Shown here: positions 14,438-23,622 of the stretch, in pieces
Layout of the letters: every line of letters begins with the position of its first letter
How positions within the stretch are numbered: the stretch's first letter is position 1
From: JAICXG01 sp036494545
GTDB taxonomy: Bacteria; Verrucomicrobiota; Verrucomicrobiia; Chthoniobacterales; UBA10450
Reading direction: 5' to 3'
Length of the DNA stretch: 64,000 nucleotides
NCBI GenBank assembly: GCA_036494545.1
Contig: DASXOB010000017.1
Coordinates: forward strand, 62,001 to 126,000
Position numbers and translations under genes: made by a program
Notes under the pieces: model-generated
What the model was told of the DNA's origin: nothing
Databases searched by the model: none
Seen by the model: the letters and a program-made list of their open reading frames with translations, nothing else

Positions 14438-16885
14438 ATGCTGCAGGATATCCGTCATTCGCTTCGCCTGCTCGCTAAGAATCCGCTCTTCGCTCTTGTC
14501 GGCATTGTTACTCTCGCCCTCGGCATCGGGGCGACGACGGCGGTTTTCACCCTCGTCAATGCGCTCCTGATCAAGCCGCTGCCGTACACCGATCCGTCGC
14601 GCCTTGTCCTGCTCTTTGAACATTTTCGCGACCAGCATCTCGACGCAATCCCGGTTTCGCCGCCGGAATTCCTCGAATACAAGGCGGAGTTGAAGAGCTT
14701 CGACAAGTTCGCCGCCTTTAACACTACGACCTTCAACCTCTCGGAGGGCGAGCTGCCCGAACGCATCTTCGGCGCGACCGTTTCGGCTGATCTTTTCCCA
14801 TTGTTAGGCGTGCAGCCGATTCGCGGCCGCACCTTTCGAGCGGAAGAAAATGCTGTGGGCCGTGACGATGTGATCGTCATCAGTGAGCGGCTCTGGCGGC
14901 GGAAGTACGATCGCGATCCTCGTGTCCTCGGAAGGAAGATTGTCGCCGACGGCCGCGCCTTCACCGTTGTGGGAATCATGCCCGCGAGCTTCGAGTTTCC
15001 CCTTCCGCTTTTTAACATCACCGGAGGGCAATTCGGCGAGCAGGTCGACATCTGGCAGCCGCTCGGTTTCACCGAAAAGGAAATGAAAGAGCGCGGCTCG
15101 CGGAGTTACGGGGTAATCGGCCGTCTCGCGTTCCATGTTTCTCCGGCGCAAGCCCAGGCGGAAATCGAGAATGTCGTTAGGGGAATGCGTCGGCGCTATC
15201 AAGATAACTACCCGCAGACCGACAGCTTTGGCGCGACAGTTTTCCCGCTCAAGCAAACCGTCATCGGCGGGATGCAGCCTTTGCTTCTCATTCTTTCCGG
15301 GGCGGTTGGACTCGTCCTTCTCATCGCCTGCGCGAATCTCGCCACGATGCTTCTCGCTCGCGCGGCGGTCCGGGAGCGAGAAATGGCAATCCGGGTCGCG
15401 GTTGGCGCGAGCCGATTGCGCTTACTTCGCCAAGGCCTGACGGAAAGCATTGTGCTTGCAGTCCTGGGCGCGGCGGCCGGGACATTTCTGGCGATGTGGG
15501 CCATCGATCTCGTGCGATCGCTCGGCACCCAGACAATCCCGCGGTTGAGTGAGGTGCACATCGATCAAACCGTCCTGCTGGTTACGCTCGCGATCGCCGT
15601 CGGCACCGGAATCGCTTTCGGCCTTGTTCCTGGATTGGCGGGCAGCAAACTCGATCTCACCGAATCGCTCAAGGAAGGCGGGCGCGGCTCGACTACCGGC
15701 CGTCGCCACAATCGACTTCGCAACGCTCTCGTGATTACCGAAGTCGCCCTTGCTCTCGTCCTTCTCACCGGCGCCGGGTTGCTGCTCAAGAGTTTCGTTA
15801 GGCTGGGGAACGTCGATCCCGGCTTCCATCCGGAACACGTCCTGACCGCAGAACTTTCCTTGCCTGCTCTGCGCTATCCGGACAATCGGGCGCAAGCCAA
15901 TTTCTTTGCCGAGCTCGATCGCCGGGTTCGCGCTTTGCCTGGGATCACCCACGCTGGTCTCACCACCATTCTACCGATGAGCGGAATCAATAGCGATTGT
16001 TCCTTCACAATCGAAGGCCAACCGATGGACAAGAACCGTCCCGGCCCGGATGAAGAAGATCGCTTCGTCTCGCCGGATTATTTTCAAACCCTGCAAATAC
16101 CGCTCTTGCGCGGACGCTTCTTTACCGCAGCCGATAAGATCGGCGGCCCGCTGGTCGTCATCATCAATCAGGCCCTCGCGCAACGTTACTGGCCTACCGG
16201 AGATCCAATCGGCAAACGAATTCGTGTTCCGTTCACCGGACCGGGCTGGTCGACCATCGTCGGAGTCGTCGGCGACGTTCATCACCGCGGTCTCGATCAA
16301 CCGGTCAAGCCGGAGTTCTACCTTCCGGTCGCGCAGGTGCCGTATTCATCGATGATTCTTGCCGTCCGCGGCCTACAGGATCCGCTCAGCCTGACCAGTG
16401 CTCTCCGGCGTGAAGTGGAGGCGATCGATGCCAGCGTGCCAATCGCACACGTGCGAACGCTCGAACAGGTGATCGCGGATTCGATCGCGCCACGCCGGCT
16501 CTCGGTCGTGCTCCTGACCGTTTTTGCCGGCCTCGCGCTCGTTCTCGCCTCGGTTGGCATTTATGGCGTTATGTCTTTTCTGGTTGTGCAACGGACACAC
16601 GAGATTGGCGTCCGGATGGCGCTTGGCGCGCAACGTTCCGACGTTCTTCGGCTCGTCATCTCCCGCGCCGGACTGCTGATCGGCGCCGGGACAATCATCG
16701 GCTTGGTGGTCGCTTTTCTAAGCACGTCGCTCTTGCGCTCCGTGCTTTACGCCACGAGCGCACTCGACCTCGCAACCTTTCTGTTCGTGACGCTAACGCT
16801 TGGGTTGGTCGCGTTGCTGGCCAGCTACATCCCCGCACATCGCGCAACCCGGGCTGATCCCATGATCGCACTTGGCAGAGGTTAA
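14438..16885 (+). CDS. ADOP-type duplicated MacB/FtsX permease, first of two ATPase-linked copies
   Basis: 815 residues made of two fused MacB-like permease units. Unit one has a first helix (about 21-43), a periplasmic core domain (about 50-250) and an FtsX core of three helices (from about 281, GAVGLVLLIACANLATMLLA, then a coupling segment VRVAVGASRLRLLRQ-like). Unit two starts near 424 with RNALVITEVALALVLLTGAG, carries a second periplasmic domain, and ends in an FtsX core from about 685 (GIYGVMSFLVVQRTHEIGVR). The tail is DPMIALGRG, unlike the ALRxE tail of the other copies. It lies between two ATPase genes, so it is not an orphan. The substrate is unknown. The exact 9-mer is at 15795 and variants at 14801 and 15174. 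Confidence 0.9.
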   Translation: MLQDIRHSLRLLAKNPLFALVGIVTLALGIGATTAVFTLVNALLIKPLPYTDPSRLVLLFEHFRDQHLDAIPVSPPEFLEYKAELKSFDKFAAFNTTTFNLSEGELPERIFGATVSADLFPLLGVQPIRGRTFRAEENAVGRDDVIVISERLWRRKYDRDPRVLGRKIVADGRAFTVVGIMPASFEFPLPLFNITGGQFGEQVDIWQPLGFTEKEMKERGSRSYGVIGRLAFHVSPAQAQAEIENVVRGMRRRYQDNYPQTDSFGATVFPLKQTVIGGMQPLLLILSGAVGLVLLIACANLATMLLARAAVREREMAIRVAVGASRLRLLRQGLTESIVLAVLGAAAGTFLAMWAIDLVRSLGTQTIPRLSEVHIDQTVLLVTLAIAVGTGIAFGLVPGLAGSKLDLTESLKEGGRGSTTGRRHNRLRNALVITEVALALVLLTGAGLLLKSFVRLGNVDPGFHPEHVLTAELSLPALRYPDNRAQANFFAELDRRVRALPGITHAGLTTILPMSGINSDCSFTIEGQPMDKNRPGPDEEDRFVSPDYFQTLQIPLLRGRFFTAADKIGGPLVVIINQALAQRYWPTGDPIGKRIRVPFTGPGWSTIVGVVGDVHHRGLDQPVKPEFYLPVAQVPYSSMILAVRGLQDPLSLTSALRREVEAIDASVPIAHVRTLEQVIADSIAPRRLSVVLLTVFAGLALVLASVGIYGVMSFLVVQRTHEIGVRMALGAQRSDVLRLVISRAGLLIGAGTIIGLVVAFLSTSLLRSVLYATSALDLATFLFVTLTLGLVALLASYIPAHRATRADPMIALGRG

Positions 16886-16886
16886 G

Positions 16887-17588
16887 ATGAATCTTGGACC
16901 GCTGATCAAGCTCCAACACATTGAACGCTCTTATCCGTTAGGTAAGCAGCAGTTCTTTTACGTCCTGCGCGACATCAATCTCGAAGTCGAGGAAGGTGAT
17001 TTCGTTTCGGTGATGGGACCCTCTGGCGCCGGCAAGTCGACGCTCCTTCATTTGTTAGGCATGCATGACTTCGGCTGGGAGGGTGAGTACTATCTCGACG
17101 AAACAGCTGTTCATCGTCTCAAACCCAAGGAACGCACCCAGCTGCGTAATGAGCAGATCGGTTTCGTTTTCCAGAATTACAATCTCCTCGACGACCTGAC
17201 GGTCTACGAGAATCTCGACATCCCACTCTCCTATCGCCGTTACAGCAAGTCGGAACGCACGGCACTGGTCGCCGATACACTCGACCGCTTCTCCATCGTC
17301 GGAAAAAAAGACCTCTACCCCCGCCAGCTTTCCGGCGGGCAGCAACAGCTCGTCAGTATTGCGCGCGCCATCATCGCCAAGCCGAAACTCATCCTTGCCG
17401 ACGAGCCGACAGGGAACCTCCACTCCAGTCAGGCGGAGGAAATCATGCAGCTTTTTAAACGACTCAACTCCGAAGGCACGACCATCGTCCAGGTTACGCA
17501 CTCGGAAACCAACGCCACCTACGGCAATCGCCTGATTCAACTGCGCGACGGCTGGATCGTCGACAGCAACCGAGCTACAACATCATGA
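16887..17588 (+). CDS. Second MacB/LolD-type ABC ATPase, with His in the D-loop
   Basis: 233 residues from ATG 16887, which follows the permease stop by one base and has AGAGG 5 nt upstream. A TTG at 16872 is a poorer start. Walker A is GPSGAGKS (44-51), signature LSGGQ (148-152), Walker B LILADEP with E173, and H-loop H205 (VTHSE). The D-loop reads GNLHSS, with His179 where the family has Asp. The signature is followed by QQLVSIARA rather than QQRVAIARA. These changes suggest a divergent or asymmetric ATPase, perhaps pairing with the one at 13510. It overlaps the next permease by 4 nt (ATGA). A TTGTTAGGC variant is at 17052. Confidence 0.92.
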   Translation: MNLGPLIKLQHIERSYPLGKQQFFYVLRDINLEVEEGDFVSVMGPSGAGKSTLLHLLGMHDFGWEGEYYLDETAVHRLKPKERTQLRNEQIGFVFQNYNLLDDLTVYENLDIPLSYRRYSKSERTALVADTLDRFSIVGKKDLYPRQLSGGQQQLVSIARAIIAKPKLILADEPTGNLHSSQAEEIMQLFKRLNSEGTTIVQVTHSETNATYGNRLIQLRDGWIVDSNRATTS

Positions 17589-20089
17589 TTCTAGAATCGT
17601 TTCGGCAGGATGTCCGTGTCGGACTCCGCGTCCTTATGAAGGACAAAGTTTTTTGCCTTCTCTCCATCCTCGTCTTCGCACTCGGTATTGGTGGCGCGAT
17701 GACGCAGTTCACAGTGGTCAACGCGATTGTGCTTCGCGGCTTTTCTTTTCCTCATCCGGAGCAACTGGTCAGCGTCGGATTAATCGATCCCAAAGCCAGC
17801 GATCAGAACAACAACTTCGGCGTCGGCAACATTCCCTCCGCGCAGGATTACGAGGACATCAAGGCAGCACAGCATTCCTTCGCCATGACGGCGGGTTATC
17901 TCAACGGCTCGACCATCAACGTCACCTACAAAGGCAATCCGCAACGTTACACTGGCGCCTACGTCACTGAAGAGATCTTCAAAATGATTGGCGTGTCGCC
18001 GGTGCTCGGTCGTGATTTTAACGCCGAAGATAACAAGCCCGGCTCACCAAAAACCGCAATTCTCGGCGATGAAATCTGGCGCCGCGATTTTAACGCCGAC
18101 CCAAAGATCGTCGGGCAGAACGTCACCATTAACGGGAAGGCGGCGACGATCATCGGCGTGATGCCGCCGGGATTTAAGTTTCCGATTTCGGAGGAACTTT
18201 GGACACCGCTCTACAATGAGTGGCCGCCGACGCCGCGCGGCGAGCTCTTTCTCGGCGCCAACAGTCGAGCCCCCGCGGTCATGGGCCGCTTGAAGCCGAA
18301 CGTAACGCTCGACCAGGCGAACGCGGAGCTGATTACGATCGCGCGCAACATCGCGAGCGACAATCCGAAGACGAATCAGAATTTCACTTCCGCGAGTGTA
18401 ACGCCATTACTCAATGCCTTCACCGGTGTGCAACTGCGCCAGATCGTTTGGGCGATGCTTGGTGCGGTCGTCTTCGTTCTGCTTATCGCCTGCGTCAATG
18501 TGATGAATATGCAGTTTGGTCGCGCCGCCCTGCGGTCGAAAGAACTCGCCATCCGCGGTGCGCTCGGCGCGACGCGCTGGCGGCTCGTTAGGCAAATGCT
18601 CACCGAAAGCCTCGTCATCGCTGTCTGCGGCGCGATCGCGGGCTCGCTCGTCGCCTATTGGGGTGTGGATTTGTTCGACAAAGTGGTAAAGGCCGCGCCG
18701 TTTCCGCCACCGTATTGGTGGCGATTTGCAATCGACGGGCGCGTTCTTCTCTTCGCTCTTGCCATCACTCTGCTCGCAACCGTCGTTTCCGGCTTGCTTC
18801 CTGCCTTCCTCAGCTCGCGCGGCAACGCGGCGGAGCTGATGAAAGAAGGCGGGCGTGGTAACAGCAGCCGTCTCGTCAATGTCATCACCCGCGTGCTGGT
18901 GGTTGGCCAAATTGCGCTCACCGCCGCGCTGCTCATCGTCGCTTCGTTGCAGATCAAATCAATCCGCAACCAGACAAAGCTCGATTATGGCTACGACGAG
19001 AACGGCGTCTATGCCGCGCGGCTCGCCTTGATGGAAGGCACGTATCCGACCGAAGATTCGCGTCGCGACTTTTTCAAGAACGCCGTCCGCACACTGCGAA
19101 CAAATCCGCAGTTCGAGGCCGCGGCCATGACCGATCGCTTTCGGATGACCTTTGCGCCTGCCGGGCAATACGAGATCGATGGCCAGAAATATTTGACTGA
19201 TCGTGATCGCCCGCGCTGCAACTTTGAATCCGTCTCCGACGGTTACTTCACCACGCTCGGTCTCAAGGTCCTTGAGGGTCGCGATTTCACAATCGACGAC
19301 AGCGACTCGAAGCAACCGGTTGCGATTGTGAACGCGACCTTCGCACGCAAACATTGGGGCAATCAGAGCGCGCTCGGACATCAGGTGCGTATTTTCAATC
19401 CCGGCAAAGAACAGCCGTGGCGCACCATCGTCGGCGTTGTGCCCGACACCCTGATGCAGGGCCCATTCGATCAGCAGACCGACGCAGCCGGATTCTACAT
19501 GCCGCTCCTTGGCGCATCGCCTGCCACCCAGTTTGCGACTGTGCTCGTTAGGCCGCGTGTCGGGGTCCGCGCCGACACGCTTGGGCCGGTTTTGAGCAAG
19601 GCGGTTGCCGCTCTGGATTCAAATCTGCCGACGTATTTCCCCGGCACGCCTGCACAGTTTCACAACGACATCCTTTCCGGCAACCGCGTCATCGCGACAC
19701 TTTTCACCATCTTCGGCATCGTCGCGTTCATTCTTTCCGGGGTTGGCCTTTACGGCGTGATGAGCTTTTCGGTTAATCAACGCACCCAGGAGTTCGGCAT
19801 CCGAATGGCGCTTGGCGCGGACGCGATTCGCATTTTGCGCATGGTTATGAGCCAGGGCGCGTGGCAACTCGCGATTGGTTTGGCGCTTGGCGCCGGCGGC
19901 GTCGCGTTGCTCCTCGGTGTTGTCGCCGCCGCCGCGCTAAAAAACATTCTTTTCAAAGTCAATCCTCTCGACCCGACGATCTACTTTGAGGTAACCGGAC
20001 TGCTCACTCTCGTCGCCGCCCTGTCCTGTTTTCTACCGGCGCGTCGCGCCACGCGCGTCGACCCAATGATCGCCCTCCGCTGCGAATGA
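17585..20089 (+). CDS. ADOP-type permease, second ATPase-linked copy
   Basis: 834 residues, with the same two-unit layout as the 14438 protein but clearly diverged. The N-terminus is MILESFRQDVRVGLRVLMKD, without the RQLLKSPGF motif of the array copies. The first FtsX core is near residue 280 (MLGAVVFVLLIACVNVMNMQF) and the last near 700 (TIFGIVAFILSGVGLYGVMSF). The tail is DPMIALRCE. It overlaps the ATPase by 4 nt, so the two are translationally coupled. With the 14438 permease it may form a heteromeric pump. Exact 9-mers lie at 18585 (LVRQ) and 19545 (LVRP). Confidence 0.88.
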   Translation: MILESFRQDVRVGLRVLMKDKVFCLLSILVFALGIGGAMTQFTVVNAIVLRGFSFPHPEQLVSVGLIDPKASDQNNNFGVGNIPSAQDYEDIKAAQHSFAMTAGYLNGSTINVTYKGNPQRYTGAYVTEEIFKMIGVSPVLGRDFNAEDNKPGSPKTAILGDEIWRRDFNADPKIVGQNVTINGKAATIIGVMPPGFKFPISEELWTPLYNEWPPTPRGELFLGANSRAPAVMGRLKPNVTLDQANAELITIARNIASDNPKTNQNFTSASVTPLLNAFTGVQLRQIVWAMLGAVVFVLLIACVNVMNMQFGRAALRSKELAIRGALGATRWRLVRQMLTESLVIAVCGAIAGSLVAYWGVDLFDKVVKAAPFPPPYWWRFAIDGRVLLFALAITLLATVVSGLLPAFLSSRGNAAELMKEGGRGNSSRLVNVITRVLVVGQIALTAALLIVASLQIKSIRNQTKLDYGYDENGVYAARLALMEGTYPTEDSRRDFFKNAVRTLRTNPQFEAAAMTDRFRMTFAPAGQYEIDGQKYLTDRDRPRCNFESVSDGYFTTLGLKVLEGRDFTIDDSDSKQPVAIVNATFARKHWGNQSALGHQVRIFNPGKEQPWRTIVGVVPDTLMQGPFDQQTDAAGFYMPLLGASPATQFATVLVRPRVGVRADTLGPVLSKAVAALDSNLPTYFPGTPAQFHNDILSGNRVIATLFTIFGIVAFILSGVGLYGVMSFSVNQRTQEFGIRMALGADAIRILRMVMSQGAWQLAIGLALGAGGVALLLGVVAAAALKNILFKVNPLDPTIYFEVTGLLTLVAALSCFLPARRATRVDPMIALRCE

Positions 20090-20154
20090 AAGTCTCTGGC
20101 TTATCTGCTGACCTTCTAAAATCAACCACATACCTAACGAACAAAGTTCCAATT
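20090..20154. other. Spacer before the DUF4097-like gene
   Basis: A 65-nt spacer. An in-frame ATG at 20086 overlaps the permease stop but would add an implausible 23-residue leader ahead of a good signal peptide. ACCTAACGA, a one-base variant of the iterated word, lies at 20132-20140. Confidence 0.4.
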
Positions 20155-21165
20155 ATGAAGAAACTACTCACCATCTCCGCGCTCTTCGTCATCAGTGTGC
20201 TCGGCGCTCGCGCCGCCACGGAGGAGAACAAACACGAAACCCGCCCAGCCAAGCCCGGCGGCAGACTCGTCGTCGATGTCGACTTCGGTTCGATCGATGT
20301 CGCACCCGGCGATAGCGACAAGGTCGTGATCGACGCGCATCGGAAAGTCGAGATGTCGTCGAAGGAAAAGGAACAGGAATATCTCGCCGCTGCGCCAATC
20401 ACAATCACGACCGAAGGCGACAAAGTCATCCTCCGTGCCATCCACAAGCACGAGTCGTTAGGCATACAGTTCTGGCATGCATTCGGACATTCGCGGACTG
20501 AAGGGCATTACACAGTCAAGGTGCCGGCAAGTTTCAATCTCGATCTCGATACTGCCGGCGGCGATATCTCTGCCCAGGGCATCAGCGGGAATGTCAAAGT
20601 CGACACGAGCGGAGGCGATCTCACTTTCGGCCGGATCCACGGCGACATCCATGCCGATACGAGCGGTGGCGAAATCACCGCCAAAGATTGCGACGGTAAA
20701 ACCAATCTCGATACGAGCGGCGGGCGGATCGAGGTAACCGGTGGTCGCGGAAACTTGAATGTCGATACTTCAGGCGGAAACGTTACCGTCCTCAACCGCA
20801 TCGGAGATACGAAGGTCGACAGCAGCGGTGGCAAACTGCGTCTCGGCAACATTAGTGGAATGCTGAAGGCGGAAACTTCCGGTGGCTCGGTCTCAGCCAT
20901 CCTTCCTTCGCCGGTGGCTGGCGACGTCCACCTCGAAACTTCTGGTGGCAACATCACCGTCGCCACTCCTTCAAGTGCCGCCCTAACGATCGACGCCGAG
21001 ACCAGTGCGGGCGGAATTCATAGCGATCTGCCGATCACGCGACTTAGCTCTGATGAGGATTCTCTCAAGGGCACAATCAACGGTGGTGGAACGAAGCTTG
21101 TGCTGCGCAGCAGCGCAGGTTCGATCCAGATCGTCTCTGCTGATAAAGAGACAGCTCAGCAATAG
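20155..21165 (+). CDS. Exported DUF4097-type beta-repeat protein
   Basis: 336 residues beginning MKKLLTISALFVISVLGARA, a clean signal peptide with probable cleavage after about residue 20. From about residue 130 it has nine regular repeats centred on [DE]TSGG: at 132, 150, 168, 186, 204, 222, 240, 261 and 282. The spacing is 18 residues for six intervals and then 21. This is the DUF4097 'putative adhesin' pattern, which should fold as a right-handed beta-helix or stacked beta-sheet. It is likely periplasmic or surface-exposed. Its place after the ATPase-linked permeases suggests a substrate, a chaperone or an envelope partner of that system; this is inference. The exact 9-mer is at 20455 (Ser-Leu-Gly), with a variant at 20981. 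Confidence 0.85.
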   Translation: MKKLLTISALFVISVLGARAATEENKHETRPAKPGGRLVVDVDFGSIDVAPGDSDKVVIDAHRKVEMSSKEKEQEYLAAAPITITTEGDKVILRAIHKHESLGIQFWHAFGHSRTEGHYTVKVPASFNLDLDTAGGDISAQGISGNVKVDTSGGDLTFGRIHGDIHADTSGGEITAKDCDGKTNLDTSGGRIEVTGGRGNLNVDTSGGNVTVLNRIGDTKVDSSGGKLRLGNISGMLKAETSGGSVSAILPSPVAGDVHLETSGGNITVATPSSAALTIDAETSAGGIHSDLPITRLSSDEDSLKGTINGGGTKLVLRSSAGSIQIVSADKETAQQ

Positions 21166-21170
21166 GGCTG

Positions 21171-21179
21171 GCCTAACGA
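21171..21179 (+). repeat. Iterated 9-mer GCCTAACGA in spacer
   Basis: Exact copy ending 10 nt before the ATG of the first array permease (21190). It fills much of the 24-nt spacer. Confidence 0.9.
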
Positions 21180-21189
21180 GAATAAGTCA

Positions 21190-23616
21190 ATGCTTCCGGA
21201 CTTTCGCTATGCCTTTCGCCAGCTCACTAAGAGTCCGGGCTTTGCCGCGGTCGCGATTCTCACTCTTGCCCTGGGAATCGGCGCCTGCACCGCCATCTTC
21301 TCGTTAGTCGATACGGTCTTACTCCGACCGCTTCCCTATCCGGAGGCGGACCGGATCATGGTCTTGAAGCAGAAGTTTAAAGGCGAGCAGGACATCCCGT
21401 TCTCCTGGCCAAACTTCCAGGACGTTCGGCGTGACAGTCGCAGCTTCGATGCGCTCGCCATCACGCAACGCGGGCAATACACCATCTCTGGCCGTGGGGT
21501 GGCGGAGAAGGTCAACGGTGCGCTCGTCTCGAGTGATTTCTTCCGCGTGCTCGGCGTGCCCATGATCGTCGGGCGTCCTTTCACGGCAAAGGAAGACCAG
21601 ATCGGCGGCGAGAAAGTCGTCGTCATTCGCGCGTCACTTTGGCAGCGCAAACTGGGCGGCAAAGCGGACGCTGTCGGCCAGCCGCTCATGATTAACAGCG
21701 TGCCTTACACGGTGGTGGGTGTTTTACCGGATGACGTCATCACTCCCAGCCAGTCGGAGTTCTGGCTTCCGATTGCGCCGTTTTCGACCGACGCCAGTTG
21801 GCAAAGACGTGGCAACCAACCGGGTCTTTTTGCTTACGGCCGGTTGGCAAAGGGCGTTAGTCTCGAGCGGGCGCGGGTCGACTTAAGCGCGATTGGCCAG
21901 CGCCTCGAAGCTCAATATCCCGCGGAGAATGCCGAAACGGGCTTTTCGGTCACGCCTTTGCTCGACGCGCTCGTCTCCAATTATCGGCAGGCGCTTTGGA
22001 TGTTGCTTGGAGCGGTTGGGCTTCTCCTGGCGATTGCCTGCGCGAATGTTGGCAGCCTGCAACTCGCGCGCACGCTCGCTCGGACGCGGGAGTTTTCCAT
22101 TCGGGCCGCACTCGGTTCGAGTCGCGTGCAACTGACTCGTCAGATTCTAGTCGAAAATGCGGTTCTTTTTCTGCTCGGCGGCGGTCTGGGTGTTTTCCTT
22201 GCGCTGTGGTCACTCGATTGGATCAAAGCCTTCAGTCCGGCCAGCGTGCGCTTTCAGAATCTCTCGATCAACGGTGCAGTCCTCCTTTTCTCGTTAGGCA
22301 CGACGTTACTCACAGCTTTGTTCTTTGGTCTCTGGCCGGCCTTGCGCGCGGCACGAGTTGACTTGCGCGAAGCACTTCAATCCGCCGGTCGCGGTACCAT
22401 CGGCAGCTCATCGCAATGGACCCGCCAGATCATGGTGGCAGCGCAGGTGGCCTTGACGGTGATGCTGGTCGCGGGTGCAGGCTTGTTTGTTCGCAGTCTC
22501 GCAGAGATTCAGCGGTTCTCTTTTGGCTTCGATCCGCACAACCTGCTCGTTTTTTCCGTGAGCGTACCGGAGGAAGGCACCGCCTACCGCAAGCCGCAGG
22601 AGCGTGTCGCTCTCTTCAACTCAATCCGCAGAGAGCTCGAGGGCATTCCCGGTGTCGGTGCGGTCGGAATGAACTTCAGCCTCCCTCTGCACACGCAATG
22701 GTCCACCTACTTCGACGTGGCAGATCGCGCGCCTTATCCGCCAGGGCACGAACCCGCCATGGAAATGGGAGTGATCGACGAGCAATATTTTGGCGCGCTC
22801 GGTTTGCCTGTTTTACGTGGACGCAACTTCAACGCCAACGATCGTCCGGACTCCGGCCCAAAGATCATTATCGATGAACGCATGGCGCGAACGATCTGGC
22901 CCGGCCAGGACCCGATCGGCAAGGTTCTTTACCGTGGTCGGGCCGCTAATCGCACGCCCAGCGACCGGCACGGCGCGGAAGTCATTGGCGTCGTGCCAAG
23001 GGTCGCGCTTTACGGCATTGATGGTGGCCCCGAAAATTATTTTCAAGGATATCTCGCCCAATCGCAGGAAGCATTTAACGAAATGAATTTCGTCCTGCGC
23101 ACGTCCCTGCCGCCGCTCAGTTTGGAGCCGGCAGTCCGTCAGGCAGTGGCCGCAATTGATCCCGAGGTTCCGCTCTATGGGCTCAAGACCATGGAGCAAA
23201 TGATCGCGGCCGATCACGCCACCCAGTCGTTGTACTCGCGACTGCTGGGGTTCTTCGCCGCCGTCGCCCTTTTACTCGCCGGCCTTGGTTTGCACGGCGT
23301 TGTCGCGCACGCCATGGCCACGCGCCGTCGCGAGCTCGGCATTCGTCTCGCACTCGGCGCGCTGCAACGCCAGCTCGTGCTGCTTGTTTTTCGTCAGGGT
23401 GCGCTGCCGCTCGTCATCGGCGCGGCCATCGGCCTGGCGGGTGCAATCGCGGTTGGGCGCTTAATCGCCAGCCTGCTCTATCACGTTTCGCCCTACGACT
23501 TCACCACGCTCAGTTTCAGCGTCGGTGTGCTTCTCGCGATTGGGTTGTTTGCACTTTGGCTACCCGCGCGTCGTGCCACGCGAATCGACCCGATGATCGC
23601 CCTGCGCGCCGAGTAA
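21190..23616 (+). CDS. ADOP permease, array copy 1
   Basis: 808 residues beginning MLPDFRYAFRQLTKSPGF, the N-terminal signature of the array copies. The FtsX core of unit one is near residue 269 (MLLGAVGLLLAIACANVGSLQLA). Unit two starts near 411 (IMVAAQVALTVMLVAGAGLF) and the last core near 682 has the unusual GLHGVVAHAMATRRRELGIR in place of GIYGVMAYSVAQRTREIGIR. The tail is DPMIALRAE. No ATPase gene accompanies this or any later copy, so the energy source is unknown; the two ATPases upstream could serve several permeases. The exact 9-mer is at 22291 (Ser-Leu-Gly). The next copy starts 6 nt after its stop. Confidence 0.9.
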   Translation: MLPDFRYAFRQLTKSPGFAAVAILTLALGIGACTAIFSLVDTVLLRPLPYPEADRIMVLKQKFKGEQDIPFSWPNFQDVRRDSRSFDALAITQRGQYTISGRGVAEKVNGALVSSDFFRVLGVPMIVGRPFTAKEDQIGGEKVVVIRASLWQRKLGGKADAVGQPLMINSVPYTVVGVLPDDVITPSQSEFWLPIAPFSTDASWQRRGNQPGLFAYGRLAKGVSLERARVDLSAIGQRLEAQYPAENAETGFSVTPLLDALVSNYRQALWMLLGAVGLLLAIACANVGSLQLARTLARTREFSIRAALGSSRVQLTRQILVENAVLFLLGGGLGVFLALWSLDWIKAFSPASVRFQNLSINGAVLLFSLGTTLLTALFFGLWPALRAARVDLREALQSAGRGTIGSSSQWTRQIMVAAQVALTVMLVAGAGLFVRSLAEIQRFSFGFDPHNLLVFSVSVPEEGTAYRKPQERVALFNSIRRELEGIPGVGAVGMNFSLPLHTQWSTYFDVADRAPYPPGHEPAMEMGVIDEQYFGALGLPVLRGRNFNANDRPDSGPKIIIDERMARTIWPGQDPIGKVLYRGRAANRTPSDRHGAEVIGVVPRVALYGIDGGPENYFQGYLAQSQEAFNEMNFVLRTSLPPLSLEPAVRQAVAAIDPEVPLYGLKTMEQMIAADHATQSLYSRLLGFFAAVALLLAGLGLHGVVAHAMATRRRELGIRLALGALQRQLVLLVFRQGALPLVIGAAIGLAGAIAVGRLIASLLYHVSPYDFTTLSFSVGVLLAIGLFALWLPARRATRIDPMIALRAE

Positions 23617-23622
23617 CAACTT

